From: Gordionus sp. m RMFG-2023
Taxonomy: Eukaryota; Nematomorpha; Gordioida; Chordodea; Parachordodidae
Reading direction: 5' to 3'
NCBI RefSeq assembly: GCF_954871325.1
Contig: NC_088775.1
Coordinates: 30,791,561 to 30,855,560, forward strand
DNA: 64,000 bases
Shown here one piece after another: positions 35,101 through 47,100 of the stretch. The notes below the pieces were generated by a model. It was not told the origin of the DNA. It saw only the letters and a program-made list of their open reading frames with translations, and made no database searches. How positions within the stretch are numbered: position 1 is the stretch's first letter; each line of letters starts with the position of its first letter. The translations under genes and the position numbers were made by a program.

Positions 35101-38100
35101 TTATTATTATCAAAATTGAATTGGATAGAATTCGATAAGTTAGCAATAAACAGTCTTTTGTCAGCTCTTATGCGGTGGGTAATGTACCTCCTGTGATGTC
35201 TTGCGAATTGATGGTGGGATATATTTGTTGTAAGATTCTTAATTATTTGTATTGTTGAAGGGGTGAGCCACTCTCTGCGCTTGGTGCGTGGTCTTAAGCA
35301 TGATGTTATACTACCTAATACATTCTGCTCAATGTCTTTCCAGGTCAGATTTGGGTTTATCATGTCATTTGCTGAGTTTCTCCATGATGTTAATTTAGAG
35401 ACGAACTCTTCTTTCACCTCTAAGTCATTTAGTTGTGCCAAGTCTTTTCTAGCTATGTATTTTACAGTGGTGAGACTGTTCTGTCTAGTGTGGTTTGGGA
35501 AGATACTGTTGTTAATTTTGAGTTCACAGCCCAGTGGATAATGATCAGTAAAAAGTGTAAGGTTAAGTTTACTGATTACCCTGATGTCTTTCACCCATTT
35601 GAAAATCTTAGTGGAAATTATAAAGAAATCTATCTGTGAGGTAGTGCCAAAGGAAGGGCTCTTGTAAGTCACGATGTGATGAGTTGGATGATTGAAGAAA
35701 GTATTACCAATTTTCAAGTTGAAAAACTCGCAGATTTCTATTAACCTTTTACCGTTGGGGTTCGTGCTTTGTATTAATGTGGCGTTTCCAAGGCAGGAAG
35801 AGTTCTTAGATTTACCTACCGAAGCATTGAAGTCACCTGCTAGAATGATGCCATCCCGATGCGGTAGTTCCTTTAAGACATTCTCCAATTCCATATAGAA
35901 AACGCTATCATTGTGAGGCGCGTATATATTAAACAAATGGACTTTTTTGTATCCTAAGTTTAGGGTAAGGCAGCATATTCGGCTGGAAATTGGGTTGAAG
36001 CTTACGAGTCTTATTAGTTTATTATGTATCATAATCGCTACCCCAGCCCATACGTGTTCTGCATTTGAGCTGCAATATAAGGTGTAATCTAATAGGTTCC
36101 TTACCTCCGTTACTTTAAGGTGGGTCTCCTGTAAAAGGAGGATATCGTAATGTTGGTCTTTCATAATTTGTCTAAGTATAGTTAGTTTCTCACTCAGGGA
36201 TCTTATATTTAAAGAGATCATCTTAATATTGTGGTCCTTCATTGAAAACTTTATTAAAAATTTAATTATGATTACCGTGCCGATTCTATATATTACAGAG
36301 AATCCGCCTTGTAAGAATAGCAATCACACACGATGATAAATAGAATATATATAAGAACTGTTTCAAAACTATTTCAAAAAGATACAATTAATATATATAT
36401 ATATAAATGGTATCTAAATTAAATGATTATAGTAACTGATAATAGATTAAATGAGTATTTGAGTAAGTTTCATATAGTAGTTTAGGATAGGATAAAAGGT
36501 TTTTGTTCCAGATGAAAAATTAATCTGACTTTTATTTTTAGATATTATTTCCTTTACCAACTGTGCTTTTTCTGCAAATGTATTATACATGTGCAATTTA
36601 AGAGTATTGGAGCATACAGAACAATCAAGATCACTTATAAAATTTTTAAAATCATTTGAATTAATAATTTTAAAAGATATATTATTTTTTATAAATAATT
36701 TTAATAAATTATCCTTAAAATTAATTTTTTTTGAAGAATTTGGTGTGGACTTTAAAAAAATGTCAATTTTATTATTTTTTTTACTAAGGTTTGAATGAAA
36801 CCTATTATAATGATTAATAAGAGGAGATGTTGTTTTGCCTTTACATTTTATAATACTCTTGCAATGATTGCAAGCAGCCTTTTCACCGTCTTTAAGGATT
36901 TGATATTGATCCCATATGATTGCTCACTTTTGTTAGGAAATTTTCTTATCTTCAACATCAAGCATAATTTCATCAGAACCATTCTCCTCTAACATAATTA
37001 GGCTAGCTAACAATAATTATTGTAGAGATGTAATATATTTTTATATACCTCTGGTGTGTTTAATTTTTAATATAATTTATTATGAGATTCAAAAAATAAA
37101 CTTTTCGTGAGATTCAAAAAATGTGGCAAATAAAAATTTTTTAAATTTGTGCGAGAATTTTTATAAACACAAACACATCACCTGTCAGATTGGCTTATCA
37201 ACAAATAGAAATGACAAATGTTAGATTTATTAAACAATTTATTAAATATTACGAATAATTCGTTTTATTCGAATCGAATAAATGATTATTCGTATTCAGA
37301 TAAAACAAATAATTTATTATTCGTATTCGTAATTATTCGATTAGATTCGAATTATTCGAATCGAATATTCAAATTATTTTTGAATAGGCCTACAAGGGAA
37401 CTTATAAAATTTATCAACACATTTGATTCACGATTAAATTACATTTAACTGAGTATTAATGTTTTCCTTGAGTTGTGATTAAGTATAAACTTGAGCCTGA
37501 AAAGCATGTTTCATATTCAATTGTCTATGTGGAGTCTTTAGACCCAATCACTTCTGCACAGATATAAAATTTAGGCTTTTAAGAGATCAGCACAGCCCTG
37601 CCCTAATATTTTTGGCCCAGCCCAAAAGCAAAACAAATGAAGTGATTATCTCAGTCCCCATACTAGTGAGCAGATCTTATGATATCAAATATCATTACAT
37701 TAGATTTTAATTAGGGAGTAATTCCATATCAAATCAATAACTTTTCGGCCCGACCTTTTAATTTTGATAAAATTTTGCATGCTGGGAAAACATCATTAGA
37801 AAGCATCAAATCCAAAATTTTAGCTTCCAAGTACTAATAGTTTCTTAGATACCAATGGTCATTTATATTTTCTAGATTTTTTTTTATTAGAAGTAATAAT
37901 TTCTTAAATCTTCAAAGTATAATTACATAAGGTTGGCATCGGGGAGTTCTCATAAAGCTTTCTAACAAACAATTTGGGCATTTTTTTGGAGATAGTAAAC
38001 CGTGTTGTTAGCGCTACTATAGCACGCTACTTTAAAAAAAGAATAACTATAGCGAGCTCGCTACTAATTTAAATGTACATAAAAATTAGTAAAATGTATT

Positions 38101-41100
38101 TATTTAATAAAATCATAATCATATTATATTTAAAGGTCTGCATTATAAATCTAGTTTTCAAAATAATTTAAAATGTCGACGATAGAGATTGATATTGAAC
38201 ATAATTTTGTTTGCAGATCATATCGACAAAGTAATTTCCCTGAAAAATGATGATAATATGGAGTTCCTTTTCTTGAATTAGCAGAATATTTTAATCTCAA
38301 TAAAAAAAATTAACACAAGGTATAAATTTATTGTAAGATGTGCCATTCTTTCTTTCATTTTATAAAGGGCTTTGCCGATATTAAATATAGGATCGGTACC
38401 GATATTTGGCGTTTTAAAAACATCGGATCGGGTCGATATTTTTTAAAACCGTTTCGATCCGATATTTTATATATTTTTTAATTATTTTTTGATTGTATAT
38501 ATAATTATATAATTTCTTTTAGTTTATAAATAATTTCATAATAATAAATTAATAAAAAGGACTAAAATACAATTTATTTGTTCTAATGCTTAAAAAATAG
38601 TTTAAAATTTTCCACTATTTTTTATTATATTATCTGCAACAAGAAAAGGATTTTAAAATATCTAAGAGTCACGTTCAGTTAGTGTTGCTAAACAGCCCGA
38701 TTTAGCCAATTTTTAAAGAACCTCAAGATTTTGGCCAAAAGTAAATTTCAAGCTTATTTATTTTGCCCATATATGGCAGAAAGGCTTGGACTTCTATTGG
38801 CGTCAAAGATTAGGTAAAATCTTTTGGCTAAAAATCTTTATTTAGTCCTTTTTAAAAATCGATCAAATGTAGCTTTTTAACAGCACTAAACATTCACCCA
38901 TAAACATTGCAGACATTTAAATGAGATAATAAATTTTGGAAAATAAAAAAACAAATTACACTTAATCATTCTTGTAACTTAGTTAGTTTTTTTTAAAATT
39001 GGCATTTTTTTACATTGGTTCAAAGATAGATGGTAAATAAAAACCATATGAATATCGGAATCGGATCGGCTTTTTAGTAATATCGGAATATGTCGGATAG
39101 ATGAAAAATTTATATATCGGCTCAACACTATTTTAAAGTAATATATCAAACAAATTTAATATCAATTTGTAGCCCAATCCTTAATCTTTAAAGTGAAATT
39201 TAAATCAAGTTATATCTATAATAGTTTTTAAGCCAGATGAATTTATGTGAAAGTTGATTTTCTGTGGGACGTAAGATAATATTCAGAATTATATAAATTA
39301 AAAATTTAAATAACTAACATTTCATTTTATCGTCAGACTCATCTATTTAATGTTAATATTTTATAAATTATTATTTGGATGTTAAACGTGCTTAAAACTA
39401 ACCTCTCATCTATTTATATATTTATAAATTTTATCAAAACATGCTAAAAATATTTACTTCAATCCTTTCACATTTTAACCAATTTTGAGAAAATTAGTTG
39501 AATAGATAAAATATTAAAGGGTGATGGCCTGGCTAGATGGCAAACATGACCATCCACTTATTCCCTACATAGTTTTTTATCCTATTAACATTATAATTTT
39601 AGACTGACCCTAGCTAGATTAAAAACGCCATCTACTATGGATGATTTTTTTAAAATAAATAATAATGCTATTGAAAATCCTTTAGACACATTTTTTTTTT
39701 AAATCTAAAAATACTCAAATGAATATTTTTGACGATTTTTCTTATATAAAAAATATGTTATATTAAAAATATTTAGTCATAGCTAGTTTTGTTAAACGTT
39801 TCAATTTAAAATAAATATTATACAAGCCTGAAGATTTATTAGCTAAATCTTAGGCTTAATCTATATTTGAGCCGTTTAAAAATACTAGCCATAGCTTATA
39901 CTTTCTGATCGTCGCTCTAGACTTAGGGTAGTTTTGACATTATGGAAATATAGCCCGCTCTTTTAAAAGTAGCTTTTAACAACACTGATAGTAAACGTTA
40001 TTTCTTGTGAATTTTTAATTAATTCAAATGGAAGAATTTAATTTAGCGCACCCCCCCCCCCCACCCAAGAAAAAATATGAGTGCGATTATTTAGGATTAT
40101 AGCGTGGTGAGTGGATTTATATTATTTAAAGTCATGATAAGATTGTTTTTTTTATGTTATTGGCTCATCAGGTATTATTTTATTGGCATGTTTTAGCTTT
40201 CATTTTTAAATTGGAGGAGTAATATATCTTGCTTGTTTATTTATCTAATTTCTCAATGTTTTATTTATCGATCTTAAATTATTTTTGTTGTTATTGACTT
40301 ATTTGACATCGTATAACATTGTAAAATAAATATAATACTTTTACCAGAATCAGTTGTCGACTCCCTATTAGGTCATAAATATGAATAGTATAGGAAATTA
40401 GGATTTTTTCATACATTCATCAGTCACCATTGTTATTGACATTTGACAAACAAGTATTTTATAAACCATAAAATTGGTGGGCGAAATCTTAAAAGGTGAT
40501 AATCTTTTAATATAGAAATTAGAACCCATACCCGGACTTATTTTTGGCGATATAGGAAAATTTTTTATATAAAAAAAGAGGCCCATCGCGACTCGCCCCT
40601 TTATTAATATGTGAGAAAGATTATGATATTTTTAATGGATACTATTTTAATTAACTCAGCAAAAAAAATTGGCGTAAATATTTCTGGGCGGGTCTCGTAA
40701 TTTCCAACTTTAAATGATATACTAATCTTTCTTAATTATTTTATATTTTGAAATATTGATGATAAAACGAATTCGAATAGTAAGTTATTCGTTTGAATTT
40801 CAATAAATATCTATTCGATTCAAATATATTTTAAAAAAAACTAGGGCTGTGACGATCCACATATTTTTCACCTATCCGATCCGATATTGGTTCAAAACTG
40901 ATACCGATCCGATATTTATATTGATTTAATTTAATTTTTTTTTCTACAATAATTAAAAAAGGTTTATGGATATAGGTAGACCTGTGCGCCGACGAAACTA
41001 TAGGCGGCCGGCGCAATTTTCAAAAATCTAATCGACGGCCGGCTGCGCGCCGACTTTTAGCCGCCGTCAACAAATTCGGCGTAAATGGGCGCAGTTATAA

Positions 41101-44100
41101 AATTTTTTAATTGTTAATAAATTTTTATAAAAAAAACAAATATACACTACTCTACAGATATCTCGGCATATTTTTTAATATTTAATTAAAAGAAAACTCA
41201 TAAATCCAAGATCGATTTCGTAATTTTATAATTATCATGTATAAAAAGTATTTTATTTAAATTTTTTAGGACATAATGATGATCTCCTTAAATTTAACAT
41301 CAACCCAGCGGTAGAGAAAACTCTTTCACTAGGTGTGCTAGTCGCCGGAATGCAAAGAATTTTTTCGGTAAGCCTGGAAAGATTGGGAAGTCACTCTTCT
41401 TTTCTCTCCAAAAATTTAAACATCCATATCTTGTGAATGTCGTTTTCCAAGAAGAATGTCGCATTCTTGTTCTAAGTCACCTAACGTTGAATCTAATTTA
41501 TATTTGTTGAATGCCTATTTGCCAATTTTGTCAAATATCTTGAATTTAATAATTCCTCTTGATTCTCAATAGCTATATTTACTACCTGAATATCATCATT
41601 CTCTATAGTTTAAGATGTTTTATTATAAATTCTGAAGCTGAGCAATTTTGCTCTATTATATACTTTGACTCAATTGTCGATTTTTGAAATCTTGGATTTA
41701 AAAGAAAAGCCAATACATAGATAATTTTTTAAATAAAAAATAAATGAATATATTTACATATTATTACGTTGCAGATCACAAACCGGAAACCGTAACGCAA
41801 GTTTTTTTAGCATATTTTCCTTAAGTGAAATGATTTCAGAACTATCACTATCATTTACTATTAAATGTGTTTCAATTTCACTTCTAAAAAGGAACGCCAA
41901 GTTTAAAGTAGGCCCTTTTTGTACAGAATGAAATTTGAAAGTATCTTTAAATTTTGAAGAAATGCTAATAATTCTTATCATATTCAAAGTTTGATAATTT
42001 GAGAAAGTTTTTCCCAATTCTTTTCAAAACATTATTAATTACATTTTTATTTAATCCAGATATGCTTTCTAGCATAATTAATATACCATGCCAACGTGTG
42101 AGGACATTTAATTTTAAGGTTTTCATATGCGTGGAATTATTTTTATTATTATCATTGGAATTGCCAATTTGAAAACAGGTATCCGGGTATGGATCAGTGC
42201 TGTCAAGATCTAAAATCTATTGTACTTCGGCATTTGATCTGCCTCGAATTCAAATTCAACCCTGCAGTTTTATTCTTAGAGCAGTAATAATTTCTCTAAT
42301 TCTTTTGATGAGATTTTCAACAAAGGGTACCTTTTTAATACCATCTACTGTAACCAGATTGTGTAAACCATGACCTAAACATAAGTGGTGTTTATATTCA
42401 CCTAATCGAACACCCTTTATAACATTAGGCCCAGCATCTGTGACCATTTGTATTTTTTTCTTTTTCAAACTAATTTCCTCTTCTATTTTATCAATCTGCT
42501 AGAATAATCTCACCTGTTTGTTTTTGGGTTAAATAATGAGTTGCTAAAGTAAAGTAAATTATTTCAAAATTATCATTTATTAAATGAAGTGTAAATATAA
42601 TATAGTTTCTTCTCATGTATTGATCTGTCCACATATCGAATATAATTGTGCAAAATTTTGGTCCTGAGTTAATTTGTACTTGTACATGTGCTTTCATTGC
42701 TTCATTGATAGGTAAACATATTAAGAGCAGTACGGCTTAGTGTTGTCCTGTCTGGCAAATCAGAATTAGAATTGATAACTTGATATTTCTAAATTAAGTA
42801 TTTTGAAATTTATAACAGAAAATTATTACAGTGAAAGGGGGGATATTTTTTACCAGATGTTAAAACAAAATAAAATAAAATGATATTATTATATTTTTAT
42901 TTTAATCATTCTTAAACATTAATCTATGTTACAAAAATATTAAACAACTTTTTTAAATGTCACACTTAAAAAAAATTTTTTATAAAAAGTTTTGTCATCA
43001 CATATTTTCTTTTACCTAGTTAAAGATATTTTATATAGAATAAATTTAAAAATAATGATGAAATATTCATCTTAGTTATTAGATCTTAGTCAAAATCTTT
43101 TATTTCTGAATATAGTTTTTTTTCTCCCACTCTATTTTATCATATTTGAGATATAAATTATCAAATATTTTATTCAATTCATATATTACATATTATAATA
43201 AGAAATATATTAGAAATTACACTAATACATGAATATTGATTATATAAAATATGAAATATTTATGGTAGTTCATAGTCATCCCAAATTTCTTGCTAAGTAG
43301 TACCTATTCAATTAAAATTTAATCGTAATTTATTATATAATTAGATTACTTTAGTCAATTAGTAGTCTACGATAGCCCAGCTCCAAATAGTAATTTGTCT
43401 CTCAATGTTTGATGTGTCCTTTATTTTTCTCCCTCTTTGTTTCAGAGTGAATTCTTTAAGGGATCACCAATAATTTATGGGAATGAATCCCGTTTTATTT
43501 TATGAATCGAGGCCTTCGACCTATTAACAAATTTCGCTATGTCCTTAATCTTCATCTGTTCCTCCTCTGGCATAGCTAAAATTTTCATTACCATCTCAAT
43601 CTTTTCTTTGTTCCAACAATGATATGTTCTTTTGGGTTTAGGAATAATGGAGGAGAGGATGATTTGTATTTTCATTAATGGTAGCTAAAGATTTATTAGT
43701 TGAAATGTTAGAATATGATTCATAATTTTCCATCTCATTCTCATCTGAGATGGGCAAGGAATAATTTCAGAAGTAATTGGGTAGAGGAGAATTATTAAAG
43801 TTATGAGATATTATACATCGAAAAAGTAACTAATTAAATTAAATTAAATATGAAAATATATAAAAAATATTGTAAATACACTTTTTATGTAAAATTAATT
43901 TTTTTTTAATTGTACAAACTTCAAGTGGCATCTTTTAAAAAAGTTGTTTAATATTTTTTTAACAGATTAATGTTTAAGTATGATTAAAATAAAAATATAA
44001 TAATATCATTTTATTTTGTTTTAACATCTGGTAAAAAATATCCCCCCTTTTACTGTATATCTTTAATTTATATTAGAAAACAAATTAGGGAGAATTTATC

Positions 44101-47100
44101 AAGAAATAAATTTGTTAAAAATTTTCTGGGTTGTAAAGCTACAAAGAAACAAAGATAATTAGGACAAATTAATATGCGTTTATCCAATATTATTTAAATC
44201 ATTCATGTCTATGTGTAATCATATTGTTAGCATGGCGATGAAATTCAACTATTAGCAGCCAATGCTATTTCAGACCAAAAAAGACATAAAGGTAGATCCA
44301 TTATAGATAATATAACAATTTTTTTATAAATTTGATACCTTCAAAAAATCTTTCATTCTTATATTATCAATTGATTGAAAAGGTAATAAGTCAGCACAAC
44401 AAAAAACACATAGTGTCTTGCTAGAATCCATTTTTTGGAGGTATTACAATTTGTCTGGAATTTTGGTTTGGTTATAAAATATTTTTTTTAAATTTTGCGA
44501 TTTTGATGAAGTATCTTCTTTAATATTATGATCAGAAGTCAAGTGTTTTAACAAATTTCCTGTGTAATGTTGATTGAAAAGTTTATAATATAGTTAGATT
44601 ATATTTTACAAAACATATATTATAATTTATTAAAGATTTTGGCTTAATATAAAAAATAATGTTTTAAAAAATATTCGGTGAACATGGCTTATTTGAATCA
44701 TGATCATCTACAATAGCCTTTTCTAATTAACAATTACATTAAAATTTGTCAGAAATTATGGAAATTGTTTTATTTTCTTTTTTTAAGTGTAAGAAACCTA
44801 AAAATTTCCACACAAATGATTTTTTATTATTTACTGTTATAATACTAAAATTATTTATAGATTTATTAAATGTAGATGCTTCTAGTGATGTTAAAAAGCC
44901 CGATTTGGGTCTTTGAAAAGGGCTAAATCAAGATTTTAGCCAAAATAGTATTGTGTAAGCCTCAAGATTTGGTAAGTAGAAGCTCAAACCTTTCGGCCAT
45001 CTATGAGCAAAATCATCAGGCTTACACAATATTATTTTGGTTAATATTAATCGGGCCGTTTCTAGTTATCGACTCGATTTGGGCTTTTTAACGCATCCAT
45101 TTTAAAAATATGTAAAATTATGGTAACTTTTGGAATTTTAGATTTGCTTGAATTCTTATAATGACGTCAATATATTTTTGATTTTAAAATATGTGGAAAA
45201 TAAGAATTCATCAAAATCTTGATTCATTAAAAATTAACAGTGATGTTGACCAATTATTAGAATAAAAAAATATAAAATATGAAAGAAATCGGCGTGATTT
45301 TCATAAGCGACTGCGTTTTCGGCATAACCAAAAAAGTCGGCGGCCGGCGTACATGTCTATTTATGAGTTTTATATATTTTACCAACACAATAACTGGATA
45401 TTACATTAAATGAACTGTTCAAATTTAAAGAGAATGATCCTCATATTATATCGCAAAAATTTGTATCCGCCGTTTTTATATACCGGGCTATTCAATTTAG
45501 CGATATTGGCATTGGCGGGTTTTTAAAAAAATACGAATGATCGGGCTGATCCAAATATTTAAAATCGATGCATCCCAATAATTAATCTTACTAACTTAGG
45601 CTGATTATTCGAGTGGTGCATACATTGAAGTCAGCTTTAGTCATGTTATTTTCAATGGCGTCTGAATGCCATTTAATGGCGCATTTTAAGGTTTGTACAC
45701 TTTTTAATGCATTTTAATATTTAAATCAGTCAATCATTAGTTTTCTGTCATGCAAATATATAATTATGTTATAAAAATATTTTAGACTAATTAAACTTTT
45801 TTAGATAAAATCTTGAAAATTTATTTTTAGCTCGATGTATAAATGATTTGAAATATGATGAAATTTTCTTATATTTTTTATTGGTAGAGCATCTATATTT
45901 CTTTCGTAAAAGAATAGAATGAGTGTTTTGACTTTGTAAAAATTTAGTGTTGTTAAATCATCTAACTTTGGCTAACTCAAATAGGGGGCTTAATCAAACT
46001 TTTAGTCCTGAAAAACTGACTTTAAAATTTCTAAGTTTAACCTCAACTTAAGGATTAGGACGAATTTTTATAGAATAAAATAAAAACTTGGCTAAGCCAT
46101 TTTGGAGTTGGCGAAAATTTATTTAGCAAAACTAGTAAAATTTATTATTTTATTATATAATGATATGAATTGCAAGAATCTTTGGTTATTTTAAATGATA
46201 ACCACGAATAGCGACCTATTTTTCGTTTGTATGTTAAAATAAACATTAAGGGTATTATATGTCTCCCAACGAAGGCCAAGAAGAGTACAAAGAAATTCAA
46301 GAGGACATTTTGCGCAAAGAGCAACAAGTTATTTCTAATTTTTGTATAAATATCTGATAAAGTCTCCTTTTTTAATAATTAAAATGTAGTTTTCCTCGTT
46401 CAACGAACTCGAGTCAATGGAGGAAGGGAATATAATTCACAACACCAGATCCTTCTACAAGCGTCTTATCTCGAGCACGTGCTCTAAATATTTTAAAAAT
46501 GATAATTTAATGCGACTTTTATGTACGGTCGGGATTCAGGCGTTTACCCTAACTTTTTTGGCGGAATGGGGCGATCGTTCCCAAATCGCTACTATAGTAT
46601 TATCGGCCAAAGAGGTAACTTTTTTTATCTTCTAAAAAAATAAACAAACCTATATTTATATAAAATAAATAATTTTGTTTTGTATACAGGATATAAAAGG
46701 TGTCAGTATCGGAGCCATAATTGGTCATTCATTATGTACCCTATTGGCTGTTATGTCGGGGAGATTTATATCGACTAAATTATCCGTCAGATTAGGTTCT
46801 TCTTTTTAAAATTTTTTTTTATTGATCACCAGTGCTGTAAAAAAAGTTAATCCTTGACAGTTGAAAGCATTCTATTTCAAAAGTATAGAACTAGTATATT
46901 CATTTATTTTAGGGCTATGCCAATATTAAATATTAGGCCGACATTTTACAAAATACCGATTAATTGTTTTTTGGTTTAAACATTAAAATCAAACATTGTT
47001 CATGATTTAAGTAAGATAAAGAAATTATTTAACTTTTGGAGAATAATGATGCCCCAAATATTGCCTTGACCATGAGAAGCGGAAAATTTTAGTGTTTTGT

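Larger units (their letters stand above)
32691..36508 (-). mobile_element. Non-LTR retrotransposon (LINE, AP-endonuclease type) inserted in the hAT
   Basis: The 13-bp duplication cagatgaaaaatt flanks it at 32678-32690 and 36509-36521, and the uninterrupted site is present at 778-790. The LINE reads on the minus strand. Its 3' end at 32691 carries a short (AATG/ATTC)n tail rather than poly(A), as in RTE-type elements. The frames 36323-34233, 34252-33878 and 33606-33367 cover endonuclease, reverse transcriptase and C-terminal region, with only a few frame breaks, so the insertion is fairly young. Confidence 0.9.
31023..37392 (-). mobile_element. Complete hAT transposon, copy 2, split by a LINE
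   Basis: 16-bp terminal inverted repeats TAGGCCTATTCAAAAA at 31023 and 37392 are flanked by perfect 8-bp duplications caagggaa (31015-31022 and 37393-37400). The ends carry CGAAT words (31040-31150 and 37255-37380). The minus-strand transposase has a BED finger (about 36935-36820) and a C-terminal dimerisation domain (31319-31567). A LINE (32691-36508) interrupts it. Without the LINE the element is about 2.55 kb. Near-identity to 1-1324 indicates recent amplification. Confidence 0.9.
38000..39987 (+). mobile_element. hAT element (GCTA word family) with 8-bp duplication and nested MITEs
   Basis: Left end ccgtgttgtta and right end taacaacactg are inverted repeats, flanked by perfect atagtaaa duplications (37992-37999 and 39988-39995). 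Subterminal GCTAC/TAGCGAGC words occur on the left and GTAGCTTTTAA on the right. A transposase C-terminal remnant (STMDDFFKINNNAIENPLD) lies at about 39630-39700 and matches 55385-55430. The interior contains the MITE 38366-39130. Confidence 0.8.
40977..45359 (-). mobile_element. hAT element (CGGCC word family) in the TMEM165 intron
   Basis: Ends tagacctgtgcgccgacg and, reverse-complemented, tagacatgtacgccggccgc, with dense CGGCCGGCG words next to both. The minus-strand transposase is readable in pieces. A BED tail (HYTGNLLKHLTSDH) lies near 44580-44520, a DLLPFQSIDN segment near 44390, LPDRTTLSRTAL near 42745, IFDMWTDQYMRRNYI near 42640, a TDAGPNV..LCLGHGLHNLV segment at 42256-42468, and the C-terminal ATSTPSERVFSTAGLMLN near 41330. 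Frames are broken. Flanks tttatgga (offset by 6 bp) and tttatgag may be the duplication. A Tc1/pogo-like element and a MITE have inserted in it. Confidence 0.75.
40842..45578. mobile_element. Outer ATATCGG-type element split by a 4.4-kb hAT
   Basis: The left piece (40842-40976) starts tagggctgtgacgatcc and holds CGATCCGATATT words. The right piece (45360-45578) ends, reverse-complemented, ttgggatgcatcgatttt. Between them sits the hAT 40977-45359. No target duplication could be confirmed. Confidence 0.5.

Noticed and set aside
35263-35898. Several + strand frames (35263-35541, 35433-35639, 35692-35898)
   Set aside because: Shadows of the minus-strand LINE endonuclease/RT frame.
40051-40062. 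Poly-C runs (also 14150-14203, 53260-53275) as regulatory G-quadruplex sites
   Set aside because: They are single homopolymer runs at or near TE ends. No multi-tract arrangement beyond the run itself supports a regulatory role.
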